NCBI RefSeq assembly: GCF_028389875.1
Contig: NC_084687.1
Location: 2,258,611 to 2,322,610, forward strand
Reading direction: 5' to 3'
Origin: Rhea pennata
Lineage: Eukaryota; Chordata; Aves; Rheiformes; Rheidae
Length of the DNA stretch: 64,000 nucleotides
Shown here: one piece after another, positions 14,054 through 26,300 of the stretch
How the letters are laid out: each line of letters begins with the position of its first letter
How positions within the stretch are numbered: position 1 is the first letter of the stretch
Translations under genes and position numbers: made by a program
Notes under the pieces: generated by a model
Databases searched by the model: none
What the model was told of the DNA's origin: nothing
What the model saw: only the letters and a program-made list of their open reading frames with translations

Positions 14054-15564
14054 CATCCCTGACTTGCAAAGCTACCAAAGTGGGAAACTGAAACCCTCAA
14101 CATAGCCCCAGAGCACACTCAGCAAGAAGCACCCTTTGTTCACCCGATACATCTCACCACAGACTCCAGCAGTACCTTGTCACCCTGAGAGCAGCACCCA
14201 GAGGGCTATGTCCCCTCTGTGTGCCCTCTTTCTCTTTTTATTCTAGATAGCTTCAAGTCTTTTCTCCCTATTCTTATCCAAATGGGCCTTCTCAACTCAT
14301 CCTGCACTGGAGGGAGGTAGGATCTCTGGATGATGCTCAGAACAGCACTGCCAGACTTGGCTTTACAGCAGGATTTAATTCCAGGGCTGACTAGGTGGTG
14401 GGAAGAATTAATTTGAGTTAATCAGGATTCCTTTCTTATCAGCATCCCTTATTCACTAGCCTCCCATTGGAAACACACTTCGTATGACCCTTTTTCTCCC
14501 ACGGGAGGGTCATGCCCCTTGGACGTCACTGAAGGACCAAGTGACTGCAGCAGGTTCCTGCAGTGGCTGGGAGGGGCTGCAGAGAGGAAAAGGAGCTTGG
14601 ATGGGTGAGATTTATGGGCGGCTATTTAGTAGGCTATTCAAAGAAAAGCAGTGTACATATGGTGGGGGAGATGGGTCTGTTGGGTGCCCCCTTCACTCAC
14701 CCAGGCTGTCAGCCCTGTTCAGTATGGAGGGAGCTGCAGCTGGTTACATTTCAGTGAGAGTAACAGGAGGGCAGCAAAAGAGGGCGGAAAGAACGATGAG
14801 AGAGAAGATGGTTGGGCCCAATCTCACTCATTCATCTGGGATATCAATATACAATATCTGTACAGCTCCGGGCTATCCAGACTCAGACAACTCTGGGCAA
14901 AACGCATTGGAGTGGAGCAAGGAGGCTTGCAGAAGAACAGTGATGGTGAGGAGAGGAGCAAATCCTTCCTTGGGCCTCAGCATGAAGGAGGGGCCTTGAC
15001 CACCTTCCTGATTTCCCTCAGCTGAAGGACTGGAAAACCTGTATCAGTAGTGCCCAAGGATGTTCGAGGTGGAGCATGCACTAACACACACATGCAGGGG
15101 GGATGTGGCTCCCAGGGACCTGCATGGCAGGAGGGCATGAAGGTGGGCTGCCTGTCCCCATTGTAGGGAAGTCCTGGGGGGCAGCTGGCCTGGTCCTGGA
15201 CACATTCATCCAATGTCTGAGCAGACTGTAGCTCACAAGAGCCCAAAAGCTTGGTGCAGAGGAAGCCCACAGCCCCCCAGTTCAGTGGCTCCCACCACCC
15301 CTGGCTGTGCTAGAGGTGAGTCCCTCATGGGCAGGGGCTGCTTCACCACAGAAGCTCACATTGACCATCCCGTATGGCCTCCCAGTACACCCTAACCGTT
15401 TGCAGCCCTTCCTGGGCAGCACATAGACAGCCGGCAGCCTCTCTAACACTCCTGGTGTGATCACCACCACCCACTAAAAGGGAGATGTCCTCTGAGAAGT
15501 CTGAGCACTGCCCATATGTTGCCCTGTCTAAGCCTTCAACCCTGGGCTAATGCAGAGAGAACTC

Positions 15565-15615
<51 letters not shown>
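15565..15615. repeat. CGCGCG plus CA dinucleotide microsatellite
   Basis: A CGCGCG hexamer runs directly into about 23 uninterrupted CA units. The whole tract alternates pyrimidine and purine for about 50 bases. Confidence 0.9.
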
Positions 15616-15618
<3 letters not shown>

Positions 15619-18600
15619 GTATGCCTGGTCCCTTCATGCGGCTGTAGCTTGGTCATGGGTTAGGACTGCTGTTTACCAGTGCAGGTCTGATTCCCACTCG
15701 CTTCTCCTTTTTGCAGGAGGCTGCTTTCCTGGAACTGTCATCTTTGTCTGCTACTTGCTAAGGTACCCAGAATCATAAGGACTGGGATGCTCGTAAATTA
15801 AAAGGCATTTAGATGATTGCTTTCAGAAAAAAAAAAATAGTGGATTTTTCCGCTCGGTGCCCTCTGGCCCTTTCCCGGGGAGAGCTCACTATATGTGGAT
15901 ACTACTCCCCTCCCCAGGCCCCTGTGGGGTTACAAATACACTCTTCACCCTGTAGGAGTGTAACAAACATCTGGGCACAGCCTGTTTGTAACAAGCAAAG
16001 GGCACAGCATGCAGCACTGCACAGTCCTGGAAATGCTGCTTCTCCCACCAGTCTGGTGGGGCTGTAAACCCCCTGCTAACACAACCAGCTTACAGCCCCT
16101 GTTCCTCCGAGGGTCCAGCTGGCCAAAGGCATGATCCAAGATGCTGAGGATGTCAAGGGAGCCAGGACAGCCTTGTTAGTATCCAATGTTGTGTGTGAAC
16201 ATGTTGGAGGATGCCAGCTCTCACACTGCCGTATGTGGTTGCCTGGTCCACTGCCTGGGCGGCTGGACCACAATCCTGGACCCAGGCAGCATCACTAACC
16301 CAAACCAGATCAAAAAGCCAGCCTGACCATCAGCCAGAACAAAAAATTAATATGACAATGCCCTCTGTTGGTGGAAACAATATCTAGAGCAGGCAGTGCT
16401 GAGACTGCACTAAGTGACTAGGGGAAACCATGAGACAGGTTGCTCTGGCTGGACACGGGTGATGCTACACAGGGCTTCAACTTGGCCTGGTTGTTGGGGA
16501 CCAGAAGTGGGTGATCTGGGGAAGACAGAGTCAGAGAGGAGGTTCCCCACTGCAGAGCTATTGGAGAGAAGCTGCACGGAAGAGATGGTTATTTTGACCC
16601 TTGGCACTGTCTGGCTTTGCTCTCCCAGGGCATGAGGGTGGTGGACTCAGAGCTGGCAGTGCCAGATGTGTGAGCCAGGAGGGGACTTTGGCTGGATACG
16701 ACCTAGGATGCACCAGGATAGCTAGGAGATGGCTATCTCAGGGCAGGCAGCCTTTTCACTCAGGCTGAGGGATGCAGCCCGATGGCAGGGCTGGCAGGTA
16801 GCTACAAGAGCTCTTGCCTTCATCAACATGCCAGTCCTTCAGCCTGAGAAGGACAATTGTGCTGATGGAGGAGCTAAATCACGATGCATGACCCTGGTTA
16901 ACAGTGTATTTAGTCAACCTGATGGATCTGTCTGGGCTTTCTGTTAATAAACAGCATCTGACCTGGACTGTCTCAGAGCTGTAAGAAATGAGGCTTCCTT
17001 TCTTCATCTGAGCTATTGATAGATAACAGGGCCAATTGCCCCTGCAGATAATGAATTGGAATGTCCTGCTCCAGCTATCTCTTGCTGTGGGGAAGGAGTT
17101 GCTAGTGCCAGGGTAGTGATGAGTTGCTGGACTGTTATTTCCCCTTTCATCGTGATGGGGATGAAGATATTCTGCTTTGATGGAGGAGCATCAACTTGAG
17201 ACATTTTTGATGTTGATTTTTTCCCCCCACCCAGGATCATTCCCCGGCTCCAGCAGGAAAATTTTCCTCTTCCTCCTCCCGGCTGAACTACCTCTAGTTT
17301 AGCCAGAGGCAGCCCAGACATCTTCATAGGCATTTTTCAAAGTAAGGTCTTTCTTCCCCAGCCTGAAAAATGTCCCATCCACCCATGCTTCAATGGGATG
17401 CTATCACAAACCTACAGCACTCCCAGCAGCTGTCCTCCTGCCCCATTCCAGCCCCCCACATGCTGACACCACAACAGACAGGACATAGTGTTTTTGATGA
17501 GGACCAGCATCTCCTCAAACAGATTTATTGTCACAGCTAAGGACACATCCAGAGAGGACTGTGTCATGGCAGGGTGGGCACATGAGCCACCTGGGAGCAC
17601 TGCCAGGGAGGGGCAAGACCCACAGGCCACAGAGGCCATGACTGGGAGCATCACCTCATGCTACAATACCAGATGGTGGCTGGGCTGTGAGCTGCAGAAT
17701 CCACCTGCAGCAAAAAGGAACAAGACTTGAGTACCAACAAGCACACCACTGCCACACATGGGCCAGGAGACTGGTGGTCTGGGATCAGAGGGGACATCTG
17801 GTCCCAGCCATGTCTCCAATACAAGAAAAGCCTAGTCCAGCTCCTCTGTCTTCTCCCACCCCAGAAAGTTTAGGTCCGGCCTTTAGCTCTATTTTTCCAG
17901 CAGACCCACCCTGCGCTCCTTTTTACCTGCTCCCAATTCCAGTACTTGCCCCCATCAGTCCCTGGTACCCTATGTCTCCAGCCCCATCTACAAACCCCAG
18001 GCTCTGTCCCACTGCAACACTGCTGCCCAGGTGCCTGCCAGACCCACCAGTCTCCACATATATCTCCTCCTTCTCCTGCCCACACTTACTACCCTCCCTT
18101 CATCTTGTAAAGGGACAGGTTTGTCTGAAGCCCTGCAGCATCTCACCCAACCAGTACATCTCCAGCTGTTGGTCAAGGCAGCCCTTGGCTGGGCCTATCA
18201 GCAGCTGACAAGGCCTAATCCAGGACACTCAATGTACTCCATCCCTGATGGACTAATCCATCCTCCCTCCATCCCACAGCTACAAACCAGACCTACCTTA
18301 CTCTTCATCTCACTCTCTGAATTATCCTCATTGGGGCACTGTGGGAAAGCACAGCAGATGATAAACCCTTGAACTCCCCTCACCTCTCTCCCCTTTTAAA
18401 AGTGAGCCAGAACATGACAAACCTGTTCATGCGCACAGACCAACACGCACCTACAGACACCACCCCCACGCACACACGCTCCGAGTGACCATGTACACTG
18501 TCCTCGCTGCCTGCTCCCGGCCAGTTTGTCTCCAAGACCTCCCAGTCCCAGCCTGAACCTCAGCCTGGGCAATTCCCAAGAGCATTGTGTCCCCAGTGAA

Positions 18601-19695
18601 ACAACAAGCTGCCCTTACTGACTTTGTCATGCTGTCCGCATGGCTGCACTTTTGTCCCTGCCTGCAGGGCAGCATGGCCAGGGCTGGCTGGGTCATTGCT
18701 CATCACACCAGCTGGAAGCCCTGGCACCAGGTGTTGCAAAGCCAAATACAGACCCCAAAACTTGCTGAAAAGCACTGTGGCTTCAGCAGGGACTGAGGGT
18801 GCTGGGCGCCAGCTGGATCACAGTCCTGCATGCACAGAAAGTAGGACAGACTGTGTCTTGGGGCAACTGTGCGCTAGGAAGCCACAGGAGGAGAAGTAAT
18901 AAAAAAAAAAAGTCCAACAACACCAGGACTTGAGAAACATTGGTGCAATGTGTGCGTGTGGGCATACAACCTCCTGCATCCTCAGATGGGTCTGCAAGGC
19001 CCAAATGAGGTGTCTGAGGAATAAGTAAAGCAAGTAGGGCATCTCCATGCAGGACTGGCCTGGATACCCTGCTGAAGCAGGGAAGTGTGATCTGCAGGAC
19101 CCTACAACATAAATCAGGGCAACTTAGCTGTAGGTGGAGCGAATCAGTCACCCAACCATGTCATGGCTCTTTGCCATTGATAGTTCTGCCTGGAAACATT
19201 TAATATGGCATCCCCAACTCCCAGCTTAAGGAAGATGGTATGAGGGAAACACTGAAAAGCTGTGGGATGCCTGTAGGAGGGAACTCGATCAGGGTCTCCA
19301 CATGGCACTTCCTCTTTCCAAACACTGAGGATGGCCTGGGGGAGCCGGGCACAAATCCTTTCCAGCACCCTTGAGCACGTCACCACAGCGTCAGGGCTGT
19401 AGTGAAGATACACAGTGTACCAGAAGGGAGTTTGTCCTGGAAACACAGATATTTTGCAGCAAGGGGATCAATGCATCCCTGTCTCTAACTGGGGAAGGAC
19501 ATGGGAAGTGGAGAGGACGTGATGGAGAAATTAACCCCAAAGGGTCAACCCAGGATGCTGCCAGTTGTTCAAGAGAGGGAGGGGGATGAGGATATGACCC
19601 AGTCCATGTTTGACAGATAGTTTGCAGTCACAAGAAAAATCCATTCACAAACAGATTCAGATGTTCACACCACTGATGGATGTGGTGCTTGTTGG

Positions 19696-19817
19696 TCATG
19701 CTGTGGGGTAGTGAGGGCTTGGGACCTTTCCTTGGCTGTCCTTCAGCTGTCCTGACACAACAGGCAGGGACAGTGAGGGACACGGCATCCACATGCTGCT
19801 AGAGAAGACAGAACCTC
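19696..19817 (-). CDS. MYBPH: Candidate terminal exon of MYBPH (uncertain)
   Basis: The ninth exon ends one base into a codon, so another exon must follow. The best-looking acceptor downstream is a T-rich tract ending TTTATTTCAG just before 19817. It joins in frame and stays open for 40 residues after the split codon, to a TGA at 19696-19698. The predicted tail (SVFSSSMWMPCPSLSLP and so on) resembles no MYBPH tail I know, since family members end within a few residues of the Ig domain. It may be wrong, or only the acceptor may be real. Confidence 0.2.
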
Positions 19818-20384
19818 CTGAAATAAAAGAGCCCAGTGGGATCTTCCCTAGATGCCATACACACCAGCACCAACCAGACAAGGGACACCAGTCACCTGCA
19901 TCATCCAGCCCCTCGGATCAGCTCTGGACAGTCTCCTTGCCATCATGGACAAGGTGCTCAGACTGTCCCTCTCAAGTCATGGGGCAGGAACCTCTTAGCT
20001 TTGGGGTAGTTTTGGCAGAACCCCCATACGCATGGCTTGCAGGTGACTTGAGGCACAGCAGAGTCCTGGTGGATTCAGTGAAGAGCAGATGACTGTCCTG
20101 GCCTCCACCAGCATCTCTGATCCTCTAACTCTGCAGTTTCTGGTTTTGTCCCTATTTTTGGCCATAAATGAGAGGAAGAGGATTTCAGCACAACAGCATG
20201 CTGCAAGACCGTAAACCCAATAAGCACAAAGCTCCAGCTCTGCAGGGTTGTCCAGCGTGCTGAGACTCTTCCATCACCTGGACTCTCAGTATAAAACAGG
20301 GACAAACCATGTAAAAGGGAGAACAGAGAAAGGCAAGCAGGGAGAATCCTGGACCTGCTCCTCAATTTCCCTAGTCCATCTTAC

Positions 20385-23300
20385 CTTTCACATCAAGTTT
20401 GCAGTCTACTGAGGCCTCCCCTAAGGGATTCACAGCTTTGCATGTGTAGACACCCCCATCAAAAGGGCTGGGCTTGCGGATTTCCAGGGAGCAGACGCCC
20501 TGCTCAATCATTGCTATGTACTTGGGGTCTTCCCGTATTTCCATCTGATTTTTCATCCAGATGATTTTGGGCTGGAAGGCAGCAGGGCTTTTCGTTCATT
20601 TTGATACAGGCAGAGAAATAAGCCCCAAAACACAACCACCTCCCAAAGTCATTCCTTGCTTTGTCCAGGCCCTGCCTGAAGCTGGTGGCTGCAGTAGGAT
20701 CCGCAGCGAGGGGCAACATGAAGAGACAAATCTTCTGGCCCTGAGCTCTAACCACTGCCCCACACTTCTTTCCCAGTGCAGAAGGAAACCATATGGCTAG
20801 AAGTGAAACCAGTCTCTCACTTCCACTGTGCAAACACCACCAGACTTGTCCTGGTTTGGTTTGTGTCAGAGGGCAGCTGCAACCCTTTAACCCCAATCAA
20901 ATCCTAACCTGACACAAGCAGCCATCACTCAGCACCTCCAACCACTTTGCAAAACCCAGCCAGTGGCTCCCCACATGCACAGACAATGTCATTAATGGAG
21001 GAGAGATCCAGCTACTAACCTGTGGGAAGCCCCGGACAGAGCAGAAGAGGTGTGTGCTGTAGCCCCGGGTAGTGGTTCTGTCTGTCAGGGGCTGGGTGAA
21101 CTTTGGAGGCTCCATCATGTCTCTCTGGGGTATCTTCTCTGACTGGTAAACAGTTTCTAGAAAATTGGGGCAACAGCTGGCTGCAGCAGAGCTGGGTCTC
21201 CTGGGCTGAGAAGCTGCATGGTCAGGGGAACTCAGCCCAGGGTACCCCAAAATACTTTGCTCCCTCTCAGAATAAGCCAGACATCACCTAGCCTGACTCC
21301 AGGCTTCACACATCTTCAGCTCTCACCAGTCCTGTCTATAGCTACCTTCTCATCAAACCATGCCATGTTAGTGCTGGTGGAGACAGTGCAGGGTCCTTGC
21401 AAGGGGAGGATGTGCATCTCTGAACTGACTGTGTGATGCATGCTCTGTGCAGCAGGTGACATCCAGATCAGACCACTCTCAATCTCCTACTCCACCCACA
21501 AAATATAGTGGACAGAAATAGGAGCTGGATGCAGGCTCTAGAGGGTGGCTGAGATCTCTGACTCACTACGTTACCAGGGAGCAGGGTGGAAATAGAGCAG
21601 GGAAGAGCCCTGGTTCTGAAATAGATGATTGCAAGGGTCTCTTGCTCCACTTGCCTTGAGTGGTAGGGCAAAGCTGGGGCTATTCCTCACCCTTTCTTAC
21701 TCCTGCCTCAATCTCACTTTGGAGAAAGGGGGGAAGATGGTCTAGGTCTGAATTTTTGCCTCCTACCCCACTCTTGGGGCATCTCCCCTGCCCAGGCCAG
21801 CCCCATACTGTGCCCCCCAGCCTCCCAAGTAAACTTGGTGCAGGGACCCCATGACCCATTTGGGTCGTCCTGCAAGTGAGGTTGACTTGTCCATGGGCTA
21901 GGGGCCAGGGTGTTTATGTCCTGACCCCTCCCAGGAGTCCAACCACAGCAACAGCCTTCCCTAAAGATGAAATGAGGTGCAGAAGGAGGACAGAGGACTT
22001 CCATACCTCCACCCCAGGGAGGCACTGCCTCATTCTCACAGGGCTCATCATGGCGACCAGCATGGCAGCATCACCACTGAAAACGCCAAGGGCCTTGAAG
22101 CCCCTGACCGGCTCAAAGGGGGACAGGACACCTCCCACAACACCTTCCAGAATCAGGGCCCTGTCCTCACTTGTCTTTTTGATGTGTGCTTGGCTGGAGG
22201 TGACAGCTGCTTTCTCACTCAGTCCGCTGGCATTCTCTGCAAACACCCGGAAAGAATAGGTATTGCCCATGATGAGGTCAGAGATGGTGCAGCTGGTGCG
22301 AGTGCAGCGCTCCAGCACAGTGAACCATTTCTGGGAGGAAAGGGAGAGTGGTAAGGAAAGACAAACCGTTCAAAGAAAGAAGAAGGTGGTGGGGAGACAG
22401 CAGCAGCTCATGCCTCCCCTTCCCACCGCAAAGCCTATCAAGGCTCTGTCAGCACCAGGGCACTTGGGTGCTGTGGTTTGCAGGAGTGCCCAGACTCACC
22501 CCACTCTTCTTGTCCGACTTCTGCACTGTGTAGCCTTTGATCTCAGAGTTCCCATTGTCTGCTGGGGGAGTCCACTCCAGGGCCACATTAAAGCCCCACA
22601 CATCCACCAGCTTCAGGTTCTGAGGGGGGCCTGGTGGTTCTGCAATTGCAAATCCTCACAAAGTGACATCCTAATTTTCTCCCCCAAAATTCTGCACCTC
22701 AATCATCCCTTGTACCCTGCTTCTACTCTCTTCTTGTCCTATTGCAACACACAAGGAACAAGAAACTGACTGAGTTCTGCACAAGTACATGGGCTAGCAG
22801 AAACCCTGCATCCGCAACCGGAGCATATTGGCACTGGAGTCCTCCACACACTGGAAGAGCAACCCCACAGTCTCCTGTCTTGTTGCTGGCCCTGTCCCTT
22901 CCCATCCAGGGCAGGGGCTGCCTGCAGAAACGAGACTCCAAGGCATCTCACTGTAGGCAAACAGGAGTGATCTTGCAGAGCCCCATTCCCCATCTTACCA
23001 ATCACTTGGATCTCCACGATGGCTTTGTCCTCGGCTCCATTTATCCGGATGGTGAGTTGGTACTTGCCAGAGTCACTGCGCTGTGCCTCACGGATGAAAA
23101 AGATTGTGTCCTTCTCCCCATTGCGGATGTTGATGCGCTTGGTGTCTAGGGGATGGCCATCCTTCGTCCAGATAACCTGGGGTTGTGGCTTTCCCTGGAA
23201 CAACCCAGGGCAGGCAGGTTAGGAGTTGCTCGAGAGCATGATCTCAACTAGTGCTGCTGGAAGGAAGGGTGAGCAGAGCCACCAAACTTTATCCAGACAG

Positions 23301-26300
23301 CTGTGGCATGGTAGAGTCGTTCTCATTCCACAGTTCCCAGGGAAGAAACTACAGCTCATCCCTGTTAGCCCCACTGCAGGGAAGCTGTCAGACTCTTGAA
23401 CTGGTCCTTGAAGCTGCCCCAGAGCAAGCCTACCTCTGCCTACCCAGGGCTTTGCAGACCTGAGCTCATGTTGCCTAGACTCTGAGCCCAGACTCAAGCT
23501 TGGCAGTAGGGGCTTGTATTCAGTGTCCAGGGCTGATTCACGCCTGGAGCATGGCCAGCGCTGCCTCCCAGCTGCCAGTCAGACATGGCATAGATGCGTC
23601 CCTCGTTATAGGGGCAGATTTCTGCCTCGCGCTTCCTTCCTCCTACTCTTCACCTGGGTGTTTCAGAGCTGGAGCTGTTCAACTCCAGATGCTGTGGACC
23701 TTTGGGGCTTCTCAGGAGAATGTGCAATAAATCAACCACACAGATGAACTCCAGTTTGAACCACCAGCATCAGCCTCTCGCTCTCCATCATTCAGAAGCT
23801 GGGGCTGCCTTGCTCTAAATGCGGCTACTCTCCCTGGGTGGAGCCCTACCATCCTGCTGCCGGGTCCAGTAGCATGTAGCCAGACACTGCAAGTCTGAGC
23901 CAGAGGAATGTGAGCTGAGCAGGGCTCATCAGCTGAGACTGCAGCAATATTTGGTTCTTTGTCTTAGTTCTTTTGAGGTTTTCCTATTGCCAACACCACC
24001 AGTATTGACACTGCCTGAGCAGAGATGGACACTGGGCAGGAACAAGAGAGGGGTTCACACCCTGTTTCCTGCATGGCTGCCACCCTCCAGCCCACATGAG
24101 GTGGGAGGAGAGGAGAAGTCAGACCACAGCTGGCCCCAGGCACCTCATACTAGCTGGAAAAATCACTGTAAAAATCAACCTGCAGTGAAACAGTCTGAGG
24201 GATTAAATCCCAAGGAAAGATCACCACCTCTCCTGAGGCACAGCGAGGTGCACATGCTCTCCTATGCTCACCAACAGACACAAGGGAAGATTCAGGGGCC
24301 ACCCTGCTTTGGCTAATGGAGTGGCCCAGATGACGCAGCCTGTGCCCCAGTGTGCTTTCCTCATAGGAGATATGGGGAAAGTAACCCCCTCACCCCAGAG
24401 TCACCTACAAAATCAAGCATGGAGGAGCTAAGATTTGTCATGATGGGAATCAAGGGCAAAGCAGAGGGTGAAAGAGACTGGTCCTGGCTCCCAGTTTAGC
24501 CCATCACCAGGCACTGTGGTGCCAGCAGCCCCCAGAACATTCCTCCCAACTCACTCAGCCCAGGGGGTAGAGAGGGATACTCAGGGGGCAAGTAGCCCCT
24601 TTTGCTCTCACTGCCTCTGGTCAGGCACAGTCCCCTCCATCCCTCATCTGCAGCAGGCACAAAATGCTCACCCAAGCACACACCTCTATGGTGACCATCG
24701 CCCGCCTACCTGGAAAGGGATCATCAGGTTCACAGCATCCCCAACATGCCTGACGTAAGTCTGCCGCAGGTGACGGGGCACACGGATCCTCGGGAGCTCT
24801 GGGGGAGCAGAAGCCATGCCACAGGGCCACCATTATCATGCGACTGTCAGAAATCTCTTGCATCCTGAGAGATCCCACACAAGCAGACCCACCCCATGCA
24901 CACTCCTGCTTGGCCATGAGAACATCCAGCCCAGAAACACAGCCACCTCTTCCCTCTCATCTCCAAGACTGCGCTTCCCTCCAGAGCCTTTCCAGCCTTC
25001 TCCTTTGCCAGAACCCCCAAATTATGTCCCCATTTGTCCTTGTCCATTGAGATCAACCCAATGACACCACTCTGATGGTGTCACTCCTTTTGTTATAGCC
25101 AGTCCACAGTGACCCACAAGGGCTTAACCAGAAGAGGCATCACAATAGCACTACTACAGCATGGCCCTGATAGTGCTGAAGCCAAGGATAGCCTCTCCCT
25201 GTGGGAAATATTTCCTCCCAACTCAAAAAGCAGATTTTTCTAAGACACATAATCCAATTTCCATAAAGTACAAGACTCACTATGCCTCCTCCTTAGTTGT
25301 GTGGTCAAGGCAGCCAAGAGGCTGAGGTAGTGCATGATTCCTCAGAGCTGCGAAAGCCCCAGGCTGGAAAATGAGGGCTAATGTCCCCAAGGGAACATAA
25401 CAAAGATAAGCAAAAAAAACCACCAGAGAATGCTGATGGAGCTTGTCTCTCCTTCCTGGGGTGAAAATAGCAGCTGTGTAACCCTACCGGCTCTGTGCTG
25501 CTTAGCGGTCCTTCTGGGGAGGCATCGGGTTTACGTGAGTCCCTCATAAAAGAACTGTGTGTCTCTGCCTGGATTAAACGTGCCGGAGCTTAGCTCTGGG
25601 GAGGGATGGCATGAGGAGGGGGGTGGGCGACGGCCAGAATTAAACCAGAAGTGAGTGATGCCGAAACAGCTGTGAGAGTAAAACGTAAGCAGTGGGCTGG
25701 GGAGGGCAGAGAGATGCCCAGCGGTCCCAGATGGCCCCACCAACAGCTGAGATGGTCTCTCCTCCACGCACACTGCTATTCACTCCAGGAATCCATACAT
25801 TGATGCAGACACTTGGTCTTATCAGTCTGAGTGGAGCAGAGAAACTTAGCCTCCAAGCAGGAATGTTAATTCATGAGTATTTCCCCCAGTTCGTGCCCAC
25901 ACGTGCCTTGCTTGGCTGGAGAGGGCTGCCCAAGGTCAGTGACCCAGGTGAAGCATTGCGACATGCCGGAAGGTGTTTTTCCTGCCCATTTCCCTGAAAA
26001 ATCTAACTGCTGTGCGAATGTGTGTTTTCTCCCTCTCTCCTCTCCCTCCACCTCCCAAATCCACTTGCCTTCTCTCGTGACACCTGTTTTCACACTGTCT
26101 GCCTTCTATATTGTTGCTATTTTAAATCCCTGCTGCTCCCCTTGTAAAAGTATAAATGATCTGTTGGGAGGTATAAGATGTGCTTCTTAATAAAACGTGA
26201 AAAACAGGAGGTTACAGATAGGGCAGAGAGGGACAGACGTGTGTGCCTGACGCACATCAGCGCCAGTGGGGTGGCTGTGGGGTGCTAGCAAAGCACTGAG

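Larger units (their letters stand above)
13651..19695. other. Intergenic region between convergent ADORA1 and MYBPH
   Basis: I recognise no gene here. Open frames on both strands are short and Pro/Ser-rich, as expected from GC-rich non-coding DNA. It holds an A34 run (14017-14050), a long CA repeat (15569-15615) and candidate polyadenylation signals for MYBPH on the minus strand: ATTAAA at 19199-19204 and AATAAA at 17524-17529. The left part of the MYBPH 3' UTR probably lies within it. Confidence 0.6.

Noticed and set aside
20075-20130. Alternative MYBPH last exon (ELEDQRCWWRPGQSSALH)
   Set aside because: The frame and phase would fit, but the acceptor has no pyrimidine tract and the tail is unlike MYBPH. 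Mentioned only as a weak alternative.
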